Source: Shinella lacus (lineage in GTDB: Bacteria; Pseudomonadota; Alphaproteobacteria; Rhizobiales; Rhizobiaceae). Taken from it: 64,000 nt of DNA. Every line of letters starts with the position of its first letter. Within the stretch, counting starts at the first letter, position 1. Of this stretch, positions 7,521-15,929 are shown piece by piece. The notes below the pieces were generated by a model. It was not told where the DNA came from, searched no databases, and saw only the letters and a list, made by a program, of their open reading frames with translations. The translations under genes and the position numbers were made by a program. The stretch is taken from contig NZ_WHSB02000003.1 in the NCBI RefSeq assembly GCF_010994755.1, forward strand, positions 248,001-312,000. Direction: 5' to 3'.

Positions 7521-7547
7521 GGAATAAGCTGTCGAGTCAAACGTATG
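7521..7547 (+). promoter_or_regulatory. ECF-type promoter of the subtilase gene
   Basis: GGAATAAG at the -35, 16 bases between GGAAT and CGTATG. It lies in the 99-bp divergent space (7500-7598) between the sigma gene and the subtilase gene, 51 bp before the ATG at 7599. Confidence 0.65.
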
Positions 7548-7598
7548 TCAGGATACCAGTCACCGATCCGGCCCACCCATCCGCCACGGAGAACGACC

Positions 7599-8987
7599 AT
7601 GCCGAGCCGCCTTGCAGCCCTCTCCGGACGCCTCTCCCTCCTCGCGGCCCTGACTCTGGCCGGCACGGTGGCGCTGCCTGCGCCGGAGGGCGGCTTTGCG
7701 CCCGGCGTCCCCTTGGCGCTCGCCGACGACGATGATGATGGCGGGGACGACGATGGTGGCGGCAGCAGCCGCGGCGGTCGCGGCGGCGAGTGGCAGCCGA
7801 AAGCGCGGGGCGACCTGCGCTCGCTGTTCCGCTGGCCATCGCGCGACGTGCGGCGTGCGCCCGTGCGCCGTGCCGTGGTGGCGGTGCCGGACCAGACGCC
7901 GAACGAGATCGTCGCGACCGGCCTTGACGACGATGCCATTGCCGGCCTGGCGCAGGACGGTTTCGTCGTGGACGACCGGGTCGAGATCGCGCTCATCGGC
8001 GGCGAAATGGTACGCCTCATCGTCCCGCAGGGCATGACGCTCGATGCGGCCCGCGCCGCCGTCTCGGCCCGCAGCGCTTCGGCGACGGTGGATTTCAACC
8101 ACTTCTATCAGCCGCAGGCCGGGGAAAACGCTGCCTGCGTGCGGGAAGGCTGCGCGCTGGTGCGCCATATGGTGGGGTGGCCGACCGGAGAGGCGGGAAG
8201 CGGTGTGGCCTGCCTCAAGCCGCAGCGCATCGGCCTCATCGATACGGCGATCAATGCCAAGCACACGGTTCTCGCCAATGCTCGGCTGGAGGTTCTCGAC
8301 CTCGGCGGCGGGGAGGGCGCGCCCTCGGGCGAACAGCACGGCACGGCCGTGGCGGCGCTGCTGGTCGGCGCGCCGGGCAGCCGCGTGCCGGGCCTGCTGC
8401 CGGGCGCGGAATTGATCGCCGTCGATGCCTTCCAGCGTTTCCGCAAATCCACCGACATCGCCAATGTCTACGACCTCGTGCGCGCGCTCGACCTGTTGAT
8501 CAAGCGTGACATCAAGGTCGTCAACCTGAGCCTGACGGGGCCGGAAAACCTGATCCTGAAGCGCGCCGTCGAGGCCGCCGCCGACCGGGGAACGATCCTC
8601 GTCGCGGCCGCCGGCAATGATGGACCGAATGCCAAGCCGGTCTACCCCGCCGCCTACGAGGACGTGATCGCGGTGACGGCGGTGGACACGGCGCGCAATC
8701 CCTATCGCCGGGCCGTGCGTGGGGACCATATCGATATCGCTGCTCCCGGCGTCGGTGTGTGGACCGCGGCGTCGATTTCCGGCGCGCGGCAGAAGAGCGG
8801 CACGTCCTTCGCTGCCCCCTTCGTGACGGCCGCCGTCTCCATTCTGCTTGCCGAAAAACCCGGCCTCTCGCCGCAGGAGGTCGAGGCCGAGCTAATGAAA
8901 TCCGCCGAGGATATCGGCAAGCCCGGCAAGGACGCCATCTACGGCTGGGGGCTGCTCAATGCGCGCACACTTTGCGGCAGCGGCTGA
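7599..8987 (+). CDS. secreted S8 subtilisin-like serine protease
   Basis: 462 residues. A signal peptide (residues 1 to about 42, ending PLALADD) precedes an acidic Gly/Asp-rich linker and a ~120-residue prodomain-like part (PNEIVATGLDDDAIAGL). The peptidase domain starts near 205 and carries the full triad: Asp215 in IGLIDTAIN, His247 in EQHGTAVAAL, Ser403 in GTSFAAPF, with oxyanion Asn340 in AAAGND. The ATG at 7599 follows CACGGAGAACGACC; in-frame upstream sequence belongs to the opposite-strand sigma gene. It is divergent from an ECF sigma/anti-sigma pair, so an envelope stress or secretion role is likely. The likeliest neighbour substrate is the Ser-Asn protein (speculative). Confidence 0.9.
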   Translation: MPSRLAALSGRLSLLAALTLAGTVALPAPEGGFAPGVPLALADDDDDGGDDDGGGSSRGGRGGEWQPKARGDLRSLFRWPSRDVRRAPVRRAVVAVPDQTPNEIVATGLDDDAIAGLAQDGFVVDDRVEIALIGGEMVRLIVPQGMTLDAARAAVSARSASATVDFNHFYQPQAGENAACVREGCALVRHMVGWPTGEAGSGVACLKPQRIGLIDTAINAKHTVLANARLEVLDLGGGEGAPSGEQHGTAVAALLVGAPGSRVPGLLPGAELIAVDAFQRFRKSTDIANVYDLVRALDLLIKRDIKVVNLSLTGPENLILKRAVEAAADRGTILVAAAGNDGPNAKPVYPAAYEDVIAVTAVDTARNPYRRAVRGDHIDIAAPGVGVWTAASISGARQKSGTSFAAPFVTAAVSILLAEKPGLSPQEVEAELMKSAEDIGKPGKDAIYGWGLLNARTLCGSG

Positions 8988-8990
8988 AAT

Positions 8991-9857
8991 TCAGGCTTCC
9001 TTGTTCCCGCCGCGCTGCACCACCACGCTCAGCAGGGCGAGCAGGCCCGATCCCACCATCAGGAAGAACGAGACGGCGTTCAGCACCGGCGTCGAGCCGA
9101 CCTTCACCATGCGGTCGTACATGGTGATGGTGAGCGGCGCGTCAGAGCCGACCAGCATCAGCGTCGTGTTGAAATTCTCGAAGGAGACGAGGAAGGCGAC
9201 GACGAAGGCGGAAAACAGCGCGGGCATCAGGTAGGGCAGCGTCACCGTCATCAGCACGCGCAGCCGCGTGGCACCGAGATTGAGTGCGGCCTCTTCCAGC
9301 GCTATGTCGAATTTCCGGAGCCGCGCGCCGATCACCAGCGAGGTGATGGTCGTGAGGAACGAGAACTGGCCGAGGATGACGAGGAAGATGCCAGGGCGCA
9401 GGAAGTCCCATTCGATGCCGAAAGTTTCTTCGAGGCCGTTGGCGATCATGCTGGCGAAGACGAGGATCGAGATGCCGAGGATGACACCGGGAATGACCAG
9501 CGGCACGATCATCATGATGTAGAAGATGTTCTTGCCGGGGAACTGCTTGCGCTCGAACAGGAAGGCGTTGCAGGTGCCGGCGGCGACCGCGAGCGCGGAG
9601 ACGGCGACGCCGATGATCAGCGAATTCTGCAAGCCGCGCAGCAGGCGCCGGTCATGGAACATGCCGATCTTCGGCTCGGTGCTGCTGAAGAACCAGTCGA
9701 GCGTAAAACCGTTCCAGGGCAGAGCGGGGAACATCGAATCGTTGAAGGCGAACATGCCGGCGGCAAAGAGCGGTGCCGCCAGATAGACGAGGAACGCCAG
9801 CATATAGAAGCGATAGACCCACCGGAGGAAGGACGATTGGGGAGCCGCGACGTTCAT
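8991..9857 (-). CDS. ABC permease, PotC-like
   Basis: 288 residues with six or so membrane spans. The binding-protein-dependent EAA loop is visible as EEAALNLGATRLRVLMTVTLP. Start at 9857 (MNVAAPQ) has AAGGA just upstream inside the preceding gene's end; the two genes are two bases apart. It is the last gene of a four-gene polyamine/opine-type uptake operon (binding protein, ATPase, two permeases). It ends 3 bp from the convergent subtilase gene. Confidence 0.85.
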   Translation of the reverse strand: MNVAAPQSSFLRWVYRFYMLAFLVYLAAPLFAAGMFAFNDSMFPALPWNGFTLDWFFSSTEPKIGMFHDRRLLRGLQNSLIIGVAVSALAVAAGTCNAFLFERKQFPGKNIFYIMMIVPLVIPGVILGISILVFASMIANGLEETFGIEWDFLRPGIFLVILGQFSFLTTITSLVIGARLRKFDIALEEAALNLGATRLRVLMTVTLPYLMPALFSAFVVAFLVSFENFNTTLMLVGSDAPLTITMYDRMVKVGSTPVLNAVSFFLMVGSGLLALLSVVVQRGGNKEA

Positions 9858-9859
9858 GC

Positions 9860-10729
9860 TCAGTCCTTTGCGACGGTGGAGGCGAGGTTCTGGCCGGTCA
9901 GCCGCAGGCCGAGCCAGACGACGAACGAGGTGAAGACGAGCAGCAGCACGCCGAAGGTCGCGCCGGACTCCCAGTTGTACCGCGTCACGAACTGCTCGTA
10001 GATCTGCTCGGTGAACCACATGCTGTTCTTGCCGCCGAGCAGGATCGGCGTGAGATAACTGCCGGCCGTCAACATGAAGACGATGATGCAGCCGGCGACG
10101 ATGCCCGGCATGGCATAGGGCACGACGATGCGGCGGAAGACCGTGAGCCGGCTGCCGCCGAGATTGTAGCCGGCCTCGATCAGCGAATTGTCCATGCCGT
10201 CGAGCGTCGAGACGAGCGGCACGATCATGAACAGCACGACCGTGTAGACGAGGCCCATCACCACCGTGGCGTCGTTATAGAGAAATTCCACCGGGCCGCT
10301 GATCAGGCCGATCTTCTGCAGGAAGGACGAGACGAGGCCGGTTTCGCGCAGGATGACGATCCAGCCGAAGGCGCGCACGAGGTCGCTCACCCAGAGCGGG
10401 ATGAGGCACATCAGGAAGAGCGCGGCGCGCGAGCGGCGCTGCGCGATCTTGGCGATGTAATAGGCGACGGGAAAGCCGATGATGAGCGCCATCACCGTGA
10501 CGAGGATCGACATCCAGGCGGTGCGCAGCAGCGTGTTCCAGTAGATCGGCTCGCTGACGAAGGCGGCGTAGTTGGCGAGCCCGAAGGTGTATTCGCCCGG
10601 CCCTACTTTTTCCCGCAGCGAAATATAGCCGATGCCGAGCTGCGGCAGGATGATCAGCAGCACGATCCACAGCGCGAAGGGGGCGAAGAGCAGGATGAAG
10701 GAGAGTTTTCCGATGTCCGTGCGTGGCAT
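9860..10729 (-). CDS. ABC permease, PotB-like
   Basis: 289 residues starting MPRTDIGKL. It has an N-terminal hydrophobic anchor (FILLFAPFALWIVLLIILP) and further spans, with the EAA loop IEAGYNLGGSRLTVFRRIVVP. Start at 10729 is five bases after the ATPase stop; a longer in-frame reading upstream is only the shadow of the ATPase gene. It forms the heterodimeric channel with the permease at 8991-9857. Confidence 0.88.
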   Translation of the reverse strand: MPRTDIGKLSFILLFAPFALWIVLLIILPQLGIGYISLREKVGPGEYTFGLANYAAFVSEPIYWNTLLRTAWMSILVTVMALIIGFPVAYYIAKIAQRRSRAALFLMCLIPLWVSDLVRAFGWIVILRETGLVSSFLQKIGLISGPVEFLYNDATVVMGLVYTVVLFMIVPLVSTLDGMDNSLIEAGYNLGGSRLTVFRRIVVPYAMPGIVAGCIIVFMLTAGSYLTPILLGGKNSMWFTEQIYEQFVTRYNWESGATFGVLLLVFTSFVVWLGLRLTGQNLASTVAKD

Positions 10730-10734
10730 CGCCG

Positions 10735-11808
10735 TTACCTCGACACGCTGAAGCAGCGGCCGTGGCCGTGGCTCCAGCCGATATCGACGGCCGCACCCGG
10801 CACGATGCGGCCGGTGCCGTCCATCACGGCCTGGCCGACCTCGACGAGGTTGCCGCCCTGGCTGCGCACGAGGATGCGGCTGCTGGCGCCATTGAAGAGC
10901 AGGCTTTCGACGGTGCCCGCCAGCCGGTTCTCGCTGCCCGCACCGACCGAAAGCACTTCGGGCCGCACGAACAGCTCGACCGCGCTGCCGGCCGCAATCC
11001 GGTCGTCGCCCGCCTGCGCGATCGCCTCGCCGCCGCCGTCGAGCGCCACGCGCACCTTGCCGTCCGAAACGGAAAGCGCGCGGCCCGGCCAGCGGTTGCT
11101 GTCGCCGACGAAGCCGGCGACGAACCCAGTCTTCGGATCGTTGTAGAGCTCCTGCGGCGAGCCGATCTGCTCGAACTGGCCGGCATTCATCACCGCCACA
11201 TTGTCCGACATCAGCAGGGCTTCCGACTGGTCGTGGGTAATATAGAGGAAGGTCGTCTCGAACTGGTGCTGCAACTGCTTGAGCTCGATCTTCATGCGCT
11301 CGCGCAGCTTGAGGTCCAGCGCGCCGAGCGGTTCGTCGAGCAGCAGCACGTCCGGTTCGAGCACCATGCAGCGGGCAATCGCGATGCGCTGCTTCTGGCC
11401 GCCGGAAAGCTGGGCGACCTGCTTTTCCTGCGTGCCGGGCAGGCCAACGCGGTCGAGCACGGCGGCCACCTTGCGGCTGATATCGGCCTTGTTCTCGCCG
11501 CGGCAGCGCAGGCCATAGGCGATGTTCTCGCCGACATTCATCATCGGGAAGAGGGCGAGATGCTGGAAGACCATCTTGACGGGGCGCTTGTTCGGCGGCG
11601 TCGAGAGCACGGATTTGCCCTTGATGCGAATGTCGCCGCTCGTCGGCTCCTCGAAGCCGGCGATCATGCGCATCAGCGTGGTCTTGCCGCAGCCCGATGG
11701 CCCGAGAATGGAGAAGAACGAACCGCGCGGAACGTTGAAGGACACGCTGTTGACGGCGGTATAGGCCCCGAAGCGCTTGCTCAGGCTTTCGCATTGAAGG
11801 TCGTGCAT
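10735..11808 (-). CDS. ABC transporter ATPase, PotA-like
   Basis: 357 residues. Walker A GPSGCGKTT, signature LSGGQKQRIAIAR, Walker B VLLLDEPLGALD and switch His in YITHDQSEAL are intact. After about residue 240 a TOBE-like beta domain follows (VELFVRPEVLSVG), as in PotA/UgpC-type ATPases. It energises the two permeases encoded downstream. A long hairpin separates it from the binding-protein gene. Confidence 0.92.
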   Translation of the reverse strand: MHDLQCESLSKRFGAYTAVNSVSFNVPRGSFFSILGPSGCGKTTLMRMIAGFEEPTSGDIRIKGKSVLSTPPNKRPVKMVFQHLALFPMMNVGENIAYGLRCRGENKADISRKVAAVLDRVGLPGTQEKQVAQLSGGQKQRIAIARCMVLEPDVLLLDEPLGALDLKLRERMKIELKQLQHQFETTFLYITHDQSEALLMSDNVAVMNAGQFEQIGSPQELYNDPKTGFVAGFVGDSNRWPGRALSVSDGKVRVALDGGGEAIAQAGDDRIAAGSAVELFVRPEVLSVGAGSENRLAGTVESLLFNGASSRILVRSQGGNLVEVGQAVMDGTGRIVPGAAVDIGWSHGHGRCFSVSR

Positions 11809-11846
11809 GGAGTGCTCGCAAATCAGAGCCGCAGGGCGGCTTATTC

Positions 11847-11890
11847 TGACGCCAGCCGGCCGAGGGAAGGCCCCCGACCGGCTGGCGTCA
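11847..11890 (-). repeat. intercistronic hairpin between binding-protein and ATPase genes
   Basis: Perfect 13-bp arms TGACGCCAGCCGG and CCGGCTGGCGTCA flank an 18-nt GC-rich loop, without a T-run. It probably protects the binding-protein mRNA or attenuates read-through, so that more binding protein than ATPase is made. Confidence 0.7.
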
Positions 11891-11904
11891 AGTCCTGGGA
11901 CGGA

Positions 11905-12981
11905 TCAGTTAGACGTGGCGGCCTTGATGCGCTCGAGCGCCTTGCCTTCCATGTCTTCAAGCCCTGCCGGGATGTTGGCGAAGAATTTCAGGTTCGCCAG
12001 ATCCTTTTCGTCGAAGGCGGCCTGCACGGCGGCCTTCTTGTCGTCCGGCAGCAGGTCGATGCCGTTGCTGACGGCCGCGATCGCACCGGTCGAATCCGAC
12101 ATCAGCTTGACTATCTCGGGCTTCATGACGAAGTTGATCCACTTGTAGGCGGCGTCGTCAGCTTCGCCCTTGCGCGGGATGACGAAAGTGTCGATCCAGG
12201 CGAGCGCACCGGTTTCCGGCGGCACGTAGACCAGGTTCTTGTTCTGGCCGTAGAGCTTGAAGGCCGTCGAATCCCAGGCTTCCGAGACGACGACTTCGCC
12301 GGAGAGCAAGAGCGTCGACAGGTCGTCGCCGCCGTTCCAGTAGGTCTTGACGTTGTCCTTGCAGGAAATCAGCTTTTCCGTGACCTCGTCGAGCATCGTC
12401 TGGTAGGCCGCCTTGTCGCCGTAGAGCGCGAAGGGGTCCTTGCCGAGCGCGAAGGCCGTGCCGAGCAGGATGGTACGGCGCAGGCGCATGGAGGTGCGGC
12501 CCTTGTATTCCGGGTTGCAGAGGTCGCCCCAGCCCTTGACGTCCGGCGCCTTGGAAACGTCTGCGACGATGCCCGAGGTGCCCCACTGGTGCGGCACGGC
12601 ATAGAGCGCGCCGTCGATCGTCGCATTGGCCTTCACACCTTCGAGAAGGTTCGGCGCGAGCGAGGCCGTGTCGATCTTCGACAGGTCGAGCGGCTTGTAG
12701 ATGTTGTATTCCTGCTGGGCTGCGAAGATGCGGTCATGGCTCGGCTGGGCGAGGTCGTAGCCGGCACCGCCGGTGGCGCGGAGCTTGGCGACCATTTCCT
12801 CGTTGTTGGAGAGCGTCACCTCGACGGTGATGTCGGGGTTCGCTTCCTCGAAAAGCTTGATGACGTTGTCTGGCGCGTAACCGCCCCAGGTGAGCAGGCG
12901 CAGGGTTTCGGCCTGGGCTGCGGTGCTTGCGACGAGCAGGGCAAGCGCCGTCGTCGCGGCGAGCGCGAATTTGGTTTTCAT
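11905..12981 (-). CDS. periplasmic PotD-like substrate-binding protein
   Basis: 358 residues with a signal peptide (LALLVASTAAQAE). The mature start TLRLLTWGGYAPDNVIKLFE and the FVMKPEIVKLMSDSTG region belong to the polyamine/opine-binding PotD/PotF group. Start at 12981 follows GAGGAGAACAGC; an earlier in-frame ATG at 13056 has no site. Two direct repeats, each with a CCATTAT core, lie about 150 bp upstream and match sites at the divergent MocR gene, so the transporter probably takes up the compound degraded by the enzymes at 13-19 kb. The actual substrate is unknown. Confidence 0.88.
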   Translation of the reverse strand: MKTKFALAATTALALLVASTAAQAETLRLLTWGGYAPDNVIKLFEEANPDITVEVTLSNNEEMVAKLRATGGAGYDLAQPSHDRIFAAQQEYNIYKPLDLSKIDTASLAPNLLEGVKANATIDGALYAVPHQWGTSGIVADVSKAPDVKGWGDLCNPEYKGRTSMRLRRTILLGTAFALGKDPFALYGDKAAYQTMLDEVTEKLISCKDNVKTYWNGGDDLSTLLLSGEVVVSEAWDSTAFKLYGQNKNLVYVPPETGALAWIDTFVIPRKGEADDAAYKWINFVMKPEIVKLMSDSTGAIAAVSNGIDLLPDDKKAAVQAAFDEKDLANLKFFANIPAGLEDMEGKALERIKAATSN

Positions 12982-13125
12982 GCTGTTCTCCTCTTCCATT
13001 TGGCTGTTGAAAGTCGCCGTTTTTCCGGCGTTCTTTTCTGCTGAGGACCATCTCACTCCCGACGATGGTGCTCGATTCCCGATTTTTTAGCCGTTGGCAT
13101 CAAAGAGTGAGATTGGCTTCCCCGA

Positions 13126-13160
13126 AAGGTCCATTATCTCCTTGCCGTAAGACCATTATG
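13126..13160. promoter_or_regulatory. paired direct repeats upstream of the PotD-like gene (MocR-type operator)
   Basis: AAGGTCCATTATCTC and TAAGACCATTATGAC lie in the same orientation with their CCATTAT cores 21 bp apart (13131 and 13152), which is two helical turns. The same arrangement is found at 15866-15900. MocR-family dimers are known to bind paired direct repeats. Confidence 0.55.
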
Positions 13161-13164
13161 ACGT

Positions 13165-14652
13165 TCAGTTTATCTTCGCCGCTAAGCTCTTGGTCCGCGT
13201 GTAGCTCTTGAGCGCCGCAAAGCCCTTTTCGCGGCCGAAACCCGACAGCTTGTTGCCGCCGAAAGGCACCTCGATGCCGCCGGCAAAATATTCGTTGATG
13301 AAGATCTGGCCGGCGTCGATGTCGCGCGCCATGCGGTGGGCGCGGCCGAAATCGCGGGTGTAGATGCCGGCGACGAGGCCGAAATCGGTGCCGTTGGCGA
13401 TGGCGACCGCTTCTTCTTCTCCGTCCACGACCTGCACGGACAGCACCGGCCCGAAAATCTCTTCCTGGATCACCGGGTCGTCCGCCTTGACGGCATCGAG
13501 AATGGTCGCCTCGAAGAACCAGCCCGTGCCGCTCTCCTGATCCAACGCGCGACGGCCACCGGCGGCGACCGTTATGCCGCGCTCGCGTGCCCCGTCCACA
13601 TAACCGGCGACCTTGTCGAGATGGGCGGCGGAGCTCAGTGCCCCGACCTGTGGTCGGCGCAGGCCATGGCCGATTTTCAGGGCGCCGGCACGTGCTGCGA
13701 TGCGCTCCACCAATTCCGCATGCACGCCACGCTCGACGACGAGGCGGGAGCCGGCTGAGCAGATCTGCCCGGCATTCTCGTAGATCGCGCCGAGCACGCC
13801 TTCGACGGCGGCATCGAGGTCCGCATCGGCCATGACGATGACCGGCGACTTGCCGCCGAGTTCCAGCACGACGCTGGTGACGTTGGCGGCCGCCGATTGC
13901 ATCACCCGGATGCCCGTCGGCACGGAACCGGTGAAGGTGACGTGCCGGACATCCGGGTGCGACACCAGCGGTCCGCCAGCTTCAGCGCCGGTGCCGGTAA
14001 CGACGTTGCACACGCCGGCGGGAAGGCCGGCGCGGTGGAGGATGTCTGCGAGCATCAGCGCCGTCAGCGGCGTCTGTTCCGCCGGCTTGGCGACCACGGT
14101 GCAGCCGGCGGCAAGCGCCGGTGCGATGCTGCGGGCCGCCGTCGACAGCGGATAGTTCCATGGGATGATATGGCCGGTGACGCCCACGGGCTCCTCGATG
14201 GAATAGCCGATATAGTCGGTGCCGAGCGGGAAGGTGTCGCCCTGTATCTTGTCGGCCGCGCCCGCGTAATATTCGAAGCAGCGCGCCGCACCCGCGACGT
14301 CGCCTTCCGCTTCCTGCAAGGCCTTGCCACTGTCTAGGCTTTCCACCACGGCAAGCCGCGCGGCTTCCGCCCGGATGATCTGCGCGGCGCGGAACAGGAT
14401 CGCACCCCGGGCGCCGGCCTTGGTGCGTCCCCAGTCGCGCTGCGCCTTGCGGGCGGCAGCGACGGCGCGGTCCACGTCGCTCTCATCACCGGCGGCGAAG
14501 GCATGGAAGGCGCGGGCGGAGCCGGGGTCGAAGGTCTCCATCGTGCGGTTGCCGGAGGCGGCCACGAAGGCGCCGTCGATGAAATGGCCGTCGGGCAGGC
14601 CGGTGAGCGTGCCGGTCGAAAAATACTCGCTGACGAGGGTTTCGGTGCTCAT
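13165..14652 (-). CDS. NAD(P)-dependent aldehyde dehydrogenase
   Basis: 495 residues, full length for the family. Catalytic Cys298 (NAGQICSAG), general base Glu264 (LELGGKSP), Asn166 (PWNYPLS) and cofactor-binding Lys189 (VAKPAEQ) are all present, as is the TGSVPTG Rossmann turn. It should oxidise an aldehyde, perhaps the product of the GMC dehydrogenase at 17444-19060, to an acid. It follows the enolase-superfamily gene by one base, so the two form an operon divergent from the MocR regulator. Confidence 0.92.
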   Translation of the reverse strand: MSTETLVSEYFSTGTLTGLPDGHFIDGAFVAASGNRTMETFDPGSARAFHAFAAGDESDVDRAVAAARKAQRDWGRTKAGARGAILFRAAQIIRAEAARLAVVESLDSGKALQEAEGDVAGAARCFEYYAGAADKIQGDTFPLGTDYIGYSIEEPVGVTGHIIPWNYPLSTAARSIAPALAAGCTVVAKPAEQTPLTALMLADILHRAGLPAGVCNVVTGTGAEAGGPLVSHPDVRHVTFTGSVPTGIRVMQSAAANVTSVVLELGGKSPVIVMADADLDAAVEGVLGAIYENAGQICSAGSRLVVERGVHAELVERIAARAGALKIGHGLRRPQVGALSSAAHLDKVAGYVDGARERGITVAAGGRRALDQESGTGWFFEATILDAVKADDPVIQEEIFGPVLSVQVVDGEEEAVAIANGTDFGLVAGIYTRDFGRAHRMARDIDAGQIFINEYFAGGIEVPFGGNKLSGFGREKGFAALKSYTRTKSLAAKIN

Positions 14653-14653
14653 G

Positions 14654-15757
14654 TCAGTTCGCCTCGCTTGCCTGGTAGCTCGACTTGGCGAGCCATTCCG
14701 GATCGATTTCCACGCCCCAACCGGGTTCGTCCGTCACGGTCGCCTTGCCGTCGACGATGTCATAGGGCGACTTGCGGAACAGGCCGTCCTGCCAGGGGTA
14801 ATAATCCTCGCCCTCGATCGAGAATTCGAGATATTTGCCGGCATTCGGGATGGCGCGCAGCAGGTGCATGGTGAAGAGCGTCACCATGGAGAGGTTGGCG
14901 GCATGCGGCGTCACCGGAATTCCGGCGACTTCGGCCATGCGCACGACCCGCAGCGTGCGGCTGATGCCGCCGAGATAACAGATGTCGGGCTGCACGACAT
15001 CGACGGCCTTCATCTCGATCATGCGGCGCCAGGTCGGCAGGTCGCAATCCTGCTCGCCGCCCGTCACGTCCATGTCGAGCGCCTCGGCCACTTCCTTCGT
15101 CTGTTCGAGTTCCCAATAGGGGCATGGTTCCTCGTAATGCACGAGGCCGTTGTCCTGCATGATCTTCCCGACCTCGATGGCGCGGGCCGGCGAGTAACAG
15201 GAATTGGCGTCGGCCAGCAGGGCGGCACCTTCGCCGACGGCCCTGGCGATCGTCGGGATGATCTCTTCCGTGCGGCCCGGCCATTCGTCCTGGTTGCGCC
15301 CGCACTCCGCGCCGACGCGGAACTTGAAGGCATCAAACCCGTATTCGCCCCGCAGTCGCCTGAAGCGCTCGGCCTCGTCGGCTGGCGTGATGTCGCGCTT
15401 CATCGAGGAGGCATAGGCGCGCAGCGGACCGGCGGAACCGCCGAGGAGCGCCGCCACAGGCTTGCCGGCATGCTTGCCGCGCAGGTCCCAGATCGCGGTG
15501 TCGAGGCCGCACATGGCACGGTAGAGATAGGAGCCCGGAAACTTGTGCTCGCGCTCGAAGATGCGGTCGAGATGGTCGTCCAGGTCGACGATCTCGGCGC
15601 CGATCGTATAGGGCGCGACCTGGCGGTGCAGCACTTCGGAGGTGATGTCGGAATTGTAGGTCGAAACCTGGCCCCAGCCGGTCGCACCGGTCTCGTCGGT
15701 CACCCGGACGAAGCCGACATACCGGTTGCAGAAGGTCTCGATGCGCTTGATCTTCAT
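14654..15757 (-). CDS. enolase-superfamily (mandelate racemase subgroup) enzyme
   Basis: 367 residues. The capping domain ends near 110. The barrel carries Lys145-Phe-Arg147 on the second strand, metal ligands Asp183 (LADANS), Glu209 (HYEEP) and Glu235 (TGGEQ), and the Asp258/His285 dyad (VQPDIC, TPHAANLS) of the mandelate racemase subgroup. Such enzymes abstract an alpha proton from a carboxylate and act as acid-sugar dehydratases, racemases or epimerases. Next to an aldehyde dehydrogenase and a GMC oxidase, an acid made by oxidation of an alcohol is a likely substrate. The exact reaction is unknown. Confidence 0.88.
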   Translation of the reverse strand: MKIKRIETFCNRYVGFVRVTDETGATGWGQVSTYNSDITSEVLHRQVAPYTIGAEIVDLDDHLDRIFEREHKFPGSYLYRAMCGLDTAIWDLRGKHAGKPVAALLGGSAGPLRAYASSMKRDITPADEAERFRRLRGEYGFDAFKFRVGAECGRNQDEWPGRTEEIIPTIARAVGEGAALLADANSCYSPARAIEVGKIMQDNGLVHYEEPCPYWELEQTKEVAEALDMDVTGGEQDCDLPTWRRMIEMKAVDVVQPDICYLGGISRTLRVVRMAEVAGIPVTPHAANLSMVTLFTMHLLRAIPNAGKYLEFSIEGEDYYPWQDGLFRKSPYDIVDGKATVTDEPGWGVEIDPEWLAKSSYQASEAN

Positions 15758-15865
15758 GACGCTCTAACTTGTCTCTGGGCCAATCCGGCTGGCGGATGGC
15801 GTAATGTGGATGGGCACTTGACGCCGCGAATTGGTATGACAATCATCGCAAAGTCTTTGAGCGGT

Positions 15866-15900
15866 AAGGTCCACTTTGCATTATGTAGCGGACCATTATT
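15866..15900. promoter_or_regulatory. paired direct repeats in the enolase/MocR divergent region
   Basis: AAGGTCCACTTTGCA and GCGGACCATTATTGC lie in direct orientation with their cores at 15871 and 15892, 21 bp apart, as at 13126-13160. A GCAAAGT / ACTTTGC inverted pair (15849-15855 and 15873-15879) overlaps the first repeat. This is the expected place for MocR control of both divergent genes. Confidence 0.6.
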
Positions 15901-15929
15901 GCGGGCGGACGACAGGTCGGGAGTGGGGA

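Noticed and set aside
9860-11821. 653-codon reading that joins the permease to upstream sequence
   Set aside because: The first ~360 codons are a frame-shifted shadow of the ATPase gene; the real permease starts at 10729, five bases after the ATPase stop.
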